From Bolinopsis microptera (lineage: Eukaryota; Ctenophora; Tentaculata; Lobata; Bolinopsidae), in NCBI RefSeq assembly GCF_026151205.1, contig NC_087074.1, positions 10,077,226-10,141,225 of the forward strand: 64,000 bases of DNA, read 5' to 3'. The notes under the pieces were generated by a model. It did no database searches. It was given only the letters and a program-made list of their open reading frames with translations, and was not told the DNA's origin. Below, in pieces: positions 54,201 through 64,000 of this stretch. Position 1 is the first letter of the stretch; every line of letters begins with the position of its first letter. The translations under genes and the position numbers were made by a program.

Positions 54201-54808
54201 TTATTTATTTGAGATCTGTTCTCTTTGATAGCCATTTCGGGAACGTGTCTAATGATCACATTACATTCTCTTTTGATCCGTTCGATCTTGTCAGCATCAA
54301 TCTGTTGGACTGTTGCCTTCACTAATTGAGTTGGTGGCTTGTCACTAATAGTTGCCTGGAGGTCAACCTTCGCTGCATCAACGTAGCTCTTCACTTTTGA
54401 AGATGATTCATTGACTATATCTTTTTTGACAGCAGCCATTGCTGTTGGTAACTCGTTCTGCAGACTGTTTTTAACAGCATTGGTAATCGTTTCATTGATG
54501 GTTTCACTCAACTTGATCAGCATTGTTGTCGCATTGACAATGCAGTGTGGACACTTATATTGTTTGATCAAAGGCACCTGAGTCTCGTCAAGTCCTGTCA
54601 GTCCAACACAATCAAGATGACACCATTTGATGCAGCAATCACATCTGATCCATAGAGAATCTTCAATGTGTTCCTTGCAGAAACAATCTTCTTCAGGTTT
54701 AGTACTTTCTTCTTCAGCTTGTTCATTCGTCTCTACATGTTCTCTACTGGCTGGGGCACTATCAGTGTGCCCCATTTGCCCGTCATTGTTTTCCATCCCT
54801 GAACTCAA
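54197..54808 (-). CDS. LINE ORF1, N-terminal part with PHD finger
   Basis: 203 codons. After an acidic N-terminus comes a PHD-type zinc finger: CFCKEH, WIRCDCCIKWCHLDCVGL, YKCPHC (Cys/His spacing as in C4HC3). A coiled-coil-like helix follows (LIKLSETINETITNAVKNSL). The frame ends artificially in the TAAATAA repeat at the insertion point. Confidence 0.9.
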   Translation of the reverse strand: MSSGMENNDGQMGHTDSAPASREHVETNEQAEEESTKPEEDCFCKEHIEDSLWIRCDCCIKWCHLDCVGLTGLDETQVPLIKQYKCPHCIVNATTMLIKLSETINETITNAVKNSLQNELPTAMAAVKKDIVNESSSKVKSYVDAAKVDLQATISDKPPTQLVKATVQQIDADKIERIKRECNVIIRHVPEMAIKENRSQINK

Positions 54809-55208
54809 ATTATTTGTTATATAGTAGTGTTGAAAGTATTAAAATTAGCCAATTTTTAATTTTTTTTGTGCTGATTTGAAGGACATAACTGCATTTGAAC
54901 CATTCTAAAAAGTTGAAGTTGTATAAATTCAACTTATTTCAGCAATGGCCAATTGGCTGACTACAAGGTCATGGCCTGAACAAACAATTTTTTTAAATAG
55001 TCAAGTGATGCTAAAGCAGAGCACAAATGTGTAATAAGTTAATAGATTAAAACTGATTCATGTGATGCATTACCCAGAGCACGATAAAAATACTGATTTA
55101 ATGATTAAAATTATAGCTGCGGGTGTCAATAAATTACTGTGTCATAAAAAAGGAACGATGTACACGTGATCTGAGATACCAATATCTCAATATCAAAAAG
55201 GATAGTGT

Positions 55209-55810
55209 CTAGAAACATTCATAGTCCATGGTGGCAGGTATCGAGTTAAACGAAGTTGCATTGACTGGCAATGTATACGATTGCCGTCTCCCTCTCTCAC
55301 CCCTGACCGCTATCAGGGTGCTCCTGAGGATTGAGAATCTAATCCTGGTGCACATGTAACACATAATAGCCGCATAGTCTTCTCCTCTCTTCTGGGATAG
55401 TTTTTCAGCGAGTCTCTTGTGGTATCTTGTGGCTTGTGGACCCCATCCGCCATTTGTTGAGTAAATAAGTGGGGTAAAGGTGCCTTTTTCCACCTGAATG
55501 ATTCTGTTGTTGTACTTTTTCATTTTCCTCATTTCATGGGGTTCATGAGCTTTATAGATCTGTTCCATATCTTTTTTGTCATATGTGGATGAGTTGGGGT
55601 GGGTAACACAGACATCAAAGAATGTTCGTTCAAATGTGCTCCAGAGACCTCGTGAGGATACATCAGGTGCAGCTCTATCAGCATTGGTACCAACAATTTC
55701 TTCATTATCAAGGGGTACCAATGCTGGCTCAGTCACTACATCTCTGCATACTTCACGCTGCAGCTCTGCATTTAGATCACGGATGTTGTTGTCTCATAAA
55801 AACATAGCCA
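55209..55810 (-). CDS. Mobile-element ORF fragment, possible nuclease domain
   Basis: The frame is open from about 55796, where a TGA precedes DNNIRDLNAELQREV, to a stop at 55209. Conserved-looking blocks are GLWSTFERTFFDVCVTHPNS, KKYNNRIIQVEKGTFTPLIY, GGWGPQATRYHKRLAEKL and MCTRIRFSILRSTLIAVRG. I recognise this layout (D...FFDVxVTxP, then FTPLxxSTxGG, then LRSxxxxxRG) as a C-terminal region common in uncharacterised multicopy ORFs of marine invertebrates. The D...DVxV pattern could be a PD-(D/E)XK nuclease, which is inference. The 5' part is missing. Confidence 0.6.
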
Positions 55811-58360
55811 CCTTTCTTGCATATAAGTGTGTGATTCACATCATAATTCAACTTGTTTGACTGGTTAAGATATTTCTTAAACGGTTTTTGCGGAAAGTCG
55901 TGTCAAAGTTTATGCCGTGGTGTCAGTAAAATGGTACGGATAAACACACATATATATAGTAAGACGGAGGCATACTCCATAAGAAAGTTAGTTTGTCACC
56001 TCTGCCAGCGATACATGGATCATTTAATAAAATAATCCCGGAAAGGTCATTCAAACAGCATCGTGTACATCAAATTACATCAAGTGATGTAGTTGGCAGA
56101 GTACAATCATAAATCATGAGCAATTTGTTTCATATCTATCCCTCGTAGCTGTTCTCCTCAAGGATCAGGTTGCAGGATACACGGATCTGCTGCTGATGCG
56201 ATCTGCTCTAAACATTTTTAATGCGAGGTTTTCATGGTCGACATTCTGAGTTGTTCCTACTGCTTCAGCTCAGTAGCAGCATAGGCCCTGGTTTCCTGCC
56301 ACATTGGTACATCTGAAAGTACAGAAAGGTGGTGGATTTCGGGGTCCAGGACCTTCCTTCTTTATTCTTTAAAGTGGTATCATTTCTCTGAGATGTTTGC
56401 AGAGTCTTCATTTTATTATATTATACTAAAGTTGTGATCCAAGGTTGATAGTTAAATGATTTCTTGTGAGACCGTTTAATTTAAAATTAAATTATTCAAT
56501 ATTCAGCTGTCTAGATCTTAACCTGTGTTGTACCCTAATAGGAAGTTTTTCTTGTCTAGGAGCAGCCCACTGTTCTTGATCTTAGTGATTACACCGAGTA
56601 TCTTAGACTCTTTGCTGTTACTTAAGTGTTGCATAGGACAGGCGCTTTGACATCGGCTATCTTTATTTTTATTTTTATTTGGATTGTTGATATAAGGGAT
56701 AAAAATGCTTTATTTCATTTCATAGCGGGGGATAGCAGATTCGTTTCAATAGTGTCAATCCAGACCTTCTGTTAATAGCTGATTATGTTGGACTGTGTGT
56801 AATGGGCGAGAACTTTGTAATGTGGTTTTGTTAGATCTATCATTCTGGTTCCATGAGACTTATCTTCTTTCCAGAGTAAGTATTTTTTGAGTGACATGGT
56901 CAAGGCATGAAAGCTTGTTATTCTGCTTTCGTCAACTTGGTAGAGGGTAGCTTAGAGAAGCTTAGAGATTGTCACCTTGTGTGAGTACTTTGCACAAGAA
57001 TTTATCCAAAAGTGCTTCGAGGTGCACATCCAGTGGTGGGAGGTGGAGAGCAAGTTCAGTTAATTCCCTTTGTGGGACAGAGATAGTTCAACCGTTGCAT
57101 ACCTGCTAACATGTACTGAAACCCCTTTGTTTCTCCCGCCCTGGGTCCTTGTCTGCTTCTCCATTTTAACGCGAAGCCTAATTTCTAGTTTTTATAAATA
57201 CAATGCAAGCGCATGTTTACTAATCTTAATCTACCTAACAACTCAATTGCCCAAGTCACCATACCCGTAGTATATTCCTTAGTAATAAAAGAACTTAAAA
57301 GTTTTTCAAATTGTTGCTATAATTGATTTAAATAAAAATTTGTTGTTTTCTTGAAAAAATTTGTTGTTTTCTTGTCGTCTAAACAATTTAAATCAAACCA
57401 AATAACAATGACACAAACATAATCCCACATTGACAAGAATAACAAAAATTTATACCCAGTATAACTATAATTGGGCCCATAATTAGATGCTTTAAGATTT
57501 TCATCATCATTTCCACTACTATGTAAGTTACAGCAACGATTTACATCTGCGTTGTGTTCCTCTGGTTGCCATCCCATTCAAACAGTAATTTTCTAAATAC
57601 CTTCCTTGCTAACTCGATTTCAACTTTATTTGGTTTGCCTGCTCAGGCTGCGTGTGGCTGTAAATTCTCTCTTGCTACCCCGTATCAGCCAAACTTGAAA
57701 CCTTGATCTTTCAAATTGCAAGTGTTCAGGAAATTTCTCTAGCTTGAGTGGTTCATGAATAGTGTAACACTAAGGTTTAAGCAGGGGTTGACAGTACATG
57801 ATTAATAATACTGACTTGACAAGTGTCTCTCCCACTGTCTCCCTCTTTGATCTGTAACGGGTACAGTTCTTGGAGGATTCCTGAAAAGGCATCTTGATGA
57901 TATTCTTTTACAATTTTTATGTGTCTGAAATCTTTCACACAAACCTTTTGTAGTAGTATGAAACCAACTTCCTCAGTCCAGATTTTTAAAAGATGCTCTC
58001 ACAGGAGGAATGGTACCAAGTTATTCAACACAACCTTTCTTGGGAGATATAATTACTTAAGTTACAGATAACATCTTGTTTGCCGTGGCAAGGGTTTTGA
58101 GTACAAAATTGTTTACATTGTTCATCACAGTAAATTCCTGATTTACCGCAAACCCCTATTTACTTCAATGGTCATTTCCTTCTCTAAAATAAAGCTTAAC
58201 ATGCATATTGCAGCTTAATATTGTCAAACAAAACCCCTATTTACTGCAAATGGTTCCTTCCCACTCTAACCTTTTCTGAAGTAAATGTAGGATCGTTGGT
58301 TCACTTCGAGTCCTGAACTGCAACTGATGCAATGGACTGGCTACATGGTTTGGGGCTTTG
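55811..58360. other. Intergenic DNA, nothing recognised
   Basis: No coding domain or clear repeat is visible. TTTATTTTTATTT-type low complexity occurs near 56665. Confidence 0.4.
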
Positions 58361-58364
58361 TCAA

Positions 58365-60339
58365 TATTGGGCACTTTCAAAAACATCTGTCACGGAAAAA
58401 ATGTTAAAATTTGCCAAAAATCAGTTTTTGTGGCATAATTTGGTGGATAATCTTTGGAACGGGATGAAACTCCAGGATATGGTGTGCTATACCCTAACCT
58501 TTACTATCTGCCACTTTTTGTTTCGATTTAGGGCTAAATCTGGTGGATAAAAGTGAAACAGACCAATCCACTTCAGGTGGCCTTTAAAAATATTTAATTC
58601 CATCTAAACTCCTAAAATATGATTGAGACTTAACAATAATCGTTATAACTTCATAATTTCATAAGTAGGGCCGGGATTTTTCTTAAGGGCCAAATTTGGT
58701 GGATATATTTTTTTACCTCTTTTTTAAGACTGTTATTTGTTAGCTAACATCAATTTACTGGTCTTAAAATGATGCAAAGGCAATGTTAAATCTATGGCAT
58801 CAACTATGAAGTACAAGATTCAAGTTAAAAGGCTATTTTTGGTGGATATAAGTCAATATTAATTAGTTAAACACGTAAATGTTACCAAAATATCAATAAA
58901 TAAGACATCATCATGATTAGAAACAGTTGAAAAAGATGAAATATAAGATGTTGAACATTTATGCATAAGGTACTATGGCATTTTAAGCATTCAGGGCCAA
59001 TTTGGTGGATAATTAACTCAAAAATACTTAAAATATCGACCTGGATATTTTGATATCCATCAATTTTGGCCTTAAAAGTCGGCTTGAGCTTATCACATTT
59101 TGTGCTGAACAAGAAAAAGGTCTAAACAAACCAATATCAGTGTATGATTTCATAATCGAGCAAATCTAAGGCCAGAAATAGTGGATAAAAAAGCAAATTT
59201 AACCGTTTTTAAGCTAATTTCTTAGGCATTTATCCACCAAAAACGGCCCTAAATGGAGAATGTTTGGAACGTTTACTTGAAACTATAGCCCTTCTTTTCA
59301 ACCTCAGAGCAATGATTTTCAGCTCTTTCGACCTTAAGATATAATTATTGGGCGTTGAAAGTGGATCACATACGTTATCAGTCAAGAAATCGTTATTTCA
59401 ATCACTGAGGTAGGTTATTCACATTTAATATCCACCAATTTTAACCTTAAAAGTCGTCTTGGACTGAAAATTCTTTTGAACTGACTCAGCAAAGGGGATT
59501 TTCTATCTAGAAACAGTTGTAGTTTCATGATAGAACACATCTAGGGCCAAAAATAGTGGATACAAAAGCAAATTTTCCCGTTTTAGTACTTTTATCCACC
59601 AAAAACAGCTCTAAAGGCTGAAAGGAAACAGTTTGTTAAGTTCGTATGAAACTATATCCATTCATTATGGCCCTAGAGCAATAATTGTATACATTTTCAG
59701 CTTCTAGACGAGATAATTGGGGTCTAACAATGGATAACCTGCATTATTGACTCAGAAATTGACTTAAAATTAAATCAATCTTGAAGCTCAAATATATCCA
59801 CCAAAAATGGCCTAAAAATTAAATCTTCTATGCTATCATAAACTTGAAACGATTTCCAACCTGATCCGTTCACTGAGTAAAGCTGGTGAACTTGTTGACC
59901 AATATAATTTTTTCAGTTGAAAATTTTCGGTATTGAATTTTATTTCATCGTTTTATTATCCACCATATCTAGCCTTAAAATTGAAATCTTTCTTTATTTT
60001 CGCCTTTTATCATAGAGGCATATCGATTTGCTACAATTCTATCTTTAAATAATCACCATAAATTAACCACACGTAAAGTTACAGGCCAACAAATGATATA
60101 TCCACCAAACCCCTCTGAAAAGTATATCCACCATTATTAGCCCTGATTTAAATGCGTGTATCTCTGTTCATAGACATAGTAGACATTTTATTCTTTTTGT
60201 AAAAGTTGAACTATCGCAAATCCTATGCTGAAAAAAAGTTTAATCAAAATATTGAGTTTATCCACCAAATGAGAGCTTCTAGAAGTTGAAATTTTTCCCG
60301 TGACAGATTCGTTAACATAGTTTTTGAAAGTGCCCTATT
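58365..60339. mobile_element. 2-kb inverted-repeat element made of diverged GGTGGATA units
   Basis: The ends at 58369 and 60335 both read GGGCACTTTCAAAAAC inward, and a TATT flanks each side (58365-58368 and 60336-60339), so a 4-bp target duplication is possible. The left half carries at least five AAATTTGGTGGATA-type motifs in forward sense (near 58440, 58535, 58690, 58837, 58990). The right half carries at least eight TATCCACCAAAAA motifs in reverse sense (59228 to 60260). The centre is near 59210. No ORF is convincing. Confidence 0.8.
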
Positions 60340-60580
60340 CTAAGATGCTTTTAATGAGGATAATTCTGTACTTCTATTTATTTATATTCCAATTCTGTAC
60401 GCTGAGCTAGTGTACCAACACAATGATAAACCTTTCATCCTCATGATCCCTACCCCCCCTAGCTTTATGATCAGTTGCTGAAGGAAACCGAAGGTCTCAT
60501 GAGAATAAAATGAAAATATTAACAAGCTTACATAGAATCCGATGATTGAATCTTAGTCTCAAATCTGAAGGGACAGGACT

Positions 60581-63408
60581 ATGGTATGTTTAGATACTTC
60601 CTTTACTTTTAAAAAAATTGACAATGGAGCATGATGAAATATTTACAATCGATGACCGTCTATACTAGTAAAGTTCGTTTGATTTTCAATAAATATTTTA
60701 TCGTCCTAATGACTAACCTCCTATGTGTTTTCAGGACTATTCCAAGTTCAATGATGATGATTTCGACCTAAAGAAGTGGGTAAATGGTGCATTAAAGTCA
60801 GAACAAAATCCCAACACCCTTGTCATGAAGCTGCAGCTGTTAATGCAGGCAAGTTACTTAGTTACTTGGTTGTAAGTATAAAGGTATAATACATAATTAT
60901 ATCGTACTACCTTACTAACGTTTGTAGAACTGTTTAAGATCTAGAAAAGGATAGTAACCTAACATGATATCGATTGGCTCAGCCATCAATACAATGACAA
61001 ATAGTTAAAAAAGGATGACACGAGTATTTTGCTTTCATTGCGGCCTTAAACTGTCCAGCAAGGCAACCTACCTCAATGTCACACAGCCTTTTAGTGTACC
61101 ACCGATCGCGATATGTGGTTCAGCCAATTAACAACATTTGTAATTCTCCGTGTAACCATGACTCTGCCACAGGAGGTTAATGGCTCACTAGAAGAGTCCA
61201 CTGCTAACTTGCTGTCAGACATACCACGTGTTGTAACAGAGATACAGGGTCTTAACAACGAGGCTGTCTTGCTTCGTAACCAGATGAACCTTGTTAAAAG
61301 TGATATCAGCAAGGTTTTTAGCCATTTCTTATTTTTTATTCTTGCTGCAAGTTTCCCATTTTAATGTGAAATGCATTATAGTGTATGTGTTTATTGAAGT
61401 AATCAAAATGTTTAAGTAATCACATTTGTTGTCATCTTTGTTATCGCCATCTATAATTGTTACATTATATATAATGCTCTTTTTAAAAAAATGTCTCTAT
61501 TTTTCTAACGTCAACACAATGTTCTGCAGGTTCAACAAGATACAGTAGAATCCATGTCAACAGTCGTAGAACTGGACAAGATAAAAGACAGGATGTTAGT
61601 GACAGAAAAGAAGCTAAAACAGGCAGACAACTGGTGTGTTCTGAACGACCAGATAGACCTCCTCTTTGAAGAGCAGGATCTAGAGGGGATATCAGAGAAG
61701 CTGGGGGAGATGAGAGACGCTCTAGCGGGACTTGTGAACTTACCAGACTATTCTGATAGATGTGATAGACTTAACAATCTTTCAAACAGACTGGAAGCTA
61801 TTCTTAGTCCTAAACTTATATCCACTTTCAACAAGTAAGAATTTATTGTAACTTCAATCGAAAACCTTCCCGTTATAAATAAATAAATTTTGAATTACGT
61901 CTATGATTATAGAAATGGAGTCTCGTTCGTCTGATTACAATGACGATAATTCCTAACATATTATGAGACTAATTGCAATGTGTTATATCCACTTGAAAGT
62001 ATTAATAAGACGAATTGATTGTTAATACTAACAAATATTTCAGTGACAAATCAGAAGACGCCCGCTTGTACTACAAGATATTCAGCGACATGGGACGGCA
62101 GGGTGAACTGTACAACTACTATCACCGAACACACAAGACAAACTCACAGAAACAGTTCAACATGTTGAGAACTAGTGGTAGTGTTGATACCTGGTTACAT
62201 GGCTTTTATTCCTCTGTTTTGGAGCTCTTTCACGCCCAGGTCAGTGCTCAATTGCAATTCAATCTAACTCTACTGAGCTGAGGTGACTAGTTTGGTGTGA
62301 CGGCTAAAAACGGCTAAAACCATCAGCATTTTGCCAGAATGAAGTCTGGTATCCTCGTGGCTCGTCAGATTTCAGGTTAATTTCCGCGAAGCAACCTGAT
62401 CGTGTTTTTGTGTAACTCGCTCTAACCCTAATGACTTCAGTTATCGTGGACGAGTGGGATATACACAAACCACACAGCGGTGGTGTTATCTCTGGTAACA
62501 CTTTGTTTAGATAACACTGATCTACAACACGAGATCAGTAACTTCCTGTCTGACTCTCAAACTCCAGTACTCGCTCTCACTACCTTACTCGATATTGTGT
62601 ACAGGTTTGTGCAGTCTTAAAATATTTTATACTCTTATATTTTATTCCACTTAGGAGAATGGCGCGAGTTTTGGCCCTGATAAAACTAATTGGCACTGCG
62701 GACGCCGGTCGGGACTATCATTGTCATGAATGTTGTAACTAAGAATTCCCTGCTATTGTATTTCAATAAACCGTATCAAATAATAATTATAAAAGTATTT
62801 ATCTTCAATCTTACCTGAGTTTCCCCAACATCAGATTTGCCAACTCCTTAGGACGTGAACTAACAGAGGTTGATAACGAAATAACAGAAAAACTAGGAAG
62901 ATCCATCATATCTCCTTACATCAGACATTTAACTTCTCTTGGTGACAAAGTAAAGTCATCCCTGTTGCGAGATGTGCACTCTCTAGCGATGGTACGGTCA
63001 ATTATCTTTATCAGTCTTATTGGTCTTTATCAGTCTTATTGGTCTTTATAAGTCTTATTGGTCTTTATCAGTCTTCTTTCGCACCCGTTCTCCAAGATAA
63101 CTTACAATTTCTTTATTTTTGGTAGTTCCTATTACTTGAAACGGCCAAGATTTTTCGAAACTTTATTTTTACTAATATTCATTCGTTTAGGTTATAATTT
63201 TCAAATAGGAATAATTTCAGAGGGTAAAGCGAACAAGCTCAGATTCAGTCTCAGAATTACACTCTAGTACTAAACGTGTAGTGGCACATGTTAAAGATTG
63301 CATACCCCAATGTTTGAATCTGACCAATGGTTACACTCTTGTAGATGTGGTGTCAGCTATTGAGTTCTACTTCGATCTACTCGTGGAAAAAATAAACAGT
63401 TTCATCAG
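60581..63408 (+). CDS. COG7, conserved oligomeric Golgi complex subunit 7, first eight exons
   Basis: COG7 is a lobe B subunit of the COG tether, which recycles Golgi glycosylation enzymes. Exons are 60581-60583, 60735-60848, 61173-61313, 61530-61834, 62044-62239, 62441-62604, 62835-62991 and 63221-63408, all phase-consistent. They give about 420 of some 770 residues. Landmarks are DYSKFNDDDFDLKKWVN and LVMKLQLLMQ (human DFSKFLADDFDVKEWIN, LVMKLQLFIQ), LNNEAVLLRNQMNLVKSDI, LPDYSDRCDRLNNLSNRLEA and LDNTDLQHEISNFL. Exon 1 contains only the start codon, ATG|GTATGT; the next exon begins exactly at human residue 2. Intron 2 uses a GC donor (ATGCAG|GCAAGT). Heptad-like N-terminal helices fit the family. 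The gene continues past the window. Confidence 0.95.
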
Positions 63409-63774
63409 GTTTGTCAGATAATTCTAAGCGATGTTATCTATTTTATATTACCCACTCTGCGAAAATTCTAAGCAAAATCTTTATTGAAACCTAAAAATAA
63501 GGTCGCGCGGGTATTTAGGAGTTGACCGCACTCCATGGATCATCAGCCGGGTAAGATCCGCGGCAGTGGGACCCTTCTTTCTGTGGGATCCTGTTACTTC
63601 AAAGGATCGAACAGAGAGAAGGGCTGGCACGAAGAACAGATAGTGAAACTATTTGTTCCCCCCACTGAGGCGCAAGCAAGGGTTGTTGCCTGGCCTTTTT
63701 TAAAATCCTCAACGTGGTAGATAAAATCCAAGTCTTGGTTGCTAAAATCGTGATAAAAATCTTGAGCTAAAACC
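63409..63774 (+). other. COG7 intron 8, GC-richer insert
   Basis: No further COG7 exon is visible. From about 63500 the base composition becomes more GC-rich, with GGTCGCGCGGGTATTTAGG, suggesting a mobile-element insertion. Confidence 0.4.
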
Positions 63775-64000
63775 TCAGATTACAGGATGAGATCCGATAA
63801 ATCGGAGGCTCATGCTCCTAACTTCGATCGGTTGCACATTAATGATGCAGGGCAGTGATACCGACTGCGTTGGCTTGGGTGCAGGCGGAGCTGCAGTGAG
63901 GAGTTCTGGTTTCGCCAGGATCACTTCTTTGTTAACAGGTTGGACCACTTGAGCAGATTGCAACTCATCTGTTTGAGTCCTGGTATCCGCTGTCTGCAGC
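63775..64000 (-). CDS. Unrecognised partial ORF at the window edge
   Basis: A minus-strand frame is open from the window end to TGA at 63775. It contains ELQSAQVVQPVNKEVILAKP and LLTAAPPAPKPTQSVSLPC. It is Pro/Val-rich, without a recognised domain. It lies inside the COG7 intron on the opposite strand, so it is probably the 3' end of a mobile-element ORF, but this is a guess. Confidence 0.3.
   Translation of the reverse strand, partial: LQTADTRTQTDELQSAQVVQPVNKEVILAKPELLTAAPPAPKPTQSVSLPCIINVQPIEVRSMSLRFIGSHPVI

Larger units (their letters stand above)
49447..54830 (-). mobile_element. CR1/L2-like non-LTR retrotransposon (LINE), nearly full length
   Basis: On the minus strand the order is ORF1 (PHD finger, coiled coil, C-terminal domain), ORF2 (APE endonuclease, reverse transcriptase), a 3' UTR of about 200 bp and a pentamer tail. 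Two later insertions (52204-53030 and about 53856-54200) split both ORFs. Outside the insertions the frames are open, so the copy was intact fairly recently. The 5' end and target duplication could not be fixed. Confidence 0.9.

Overview
The window is animal nuclear DNA. All four recognisable genes are split by short GT-AG introns (one GC-AG), two are animal or eukaryote-wide single-copy families (a plexin-domain-containing receptor and Golgi tethering subunit COG7), and the space between them is AT-rich and packed with microsatellites, minisatellites, a tRNA-derived SINE, a CR1/L2-like LINE and DNA transposons. The divergence from vertebrate proteins points to an invertebrate, and a cnidarian would fit, but the sequence alone does not prove the phylum.

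Layout. 1-5.8 kb: a short dyad-symmetric satellite, a SINE and otherwise featureless DNA. 5.8-7.2 kb: a divergent actin-like gene (+) with no DNase-I loop and an apparent frameshift. 7.2-13.4 kb: mostly nothing recognisable, with one hairpin and one orphan exon candidate. 13.4-16.4 kb: a complete four-exon, 12-TM major facilitator transporter (+). 18.4-38.1 kb: a PLXDC1/2 (TEM7)-type receptor gene on the minus strand. I could trace nine phase-compatible exons from a 37-bp signal-peptide exon to the transmembrane exon; the cytoplasmic tail is not settled. Its introns carry nearly all the large tandem arrays, including about 510 bp and 255 bp of (GA)n and minisatellites with units of about 49, 32, 11 and 47 bp.

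40.2-49.5 kb is a nest of DNA transposons. The main one is a 5-kb foldback element with near-identical arms of about 0.9 kb, ends TAGGGACTACGGG and an 8-bp target duplication (CGCTTGTT), which is hAT-like. Its loop holds an intron-containing gene of unknown function and a 1.1-kb polypyrimidine tract. Scattered in and around it is a family of very short (34 to about 100 bp) GC-hairpin insertions, each flanked by 8-9 bp target duplications. One of them can be compared with its own empty site in the opposite arm of the foldback.

49.4-54.8 kb: a minus-strand LINE (PHD-finger ORF1, APE endonuclease, reverse transcriptase), broken by a TTAA-flanked MITE in ORF2 and by another insert in ORF1. 55.2-55.8 kb: a second mobile-element ORF. 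58.4-60.3 kb: a 2-kb inverted-repeat element built from a diverged GGTGGATA motif. 60.6-63.4 kb: the first eight exons of COG7 (+), running off the window. The four host genes have unrelated jobs (cytoskeleton-like, membrane transport, cell-surface receptor, Golgi traffic), and nothing suggests a cluster.
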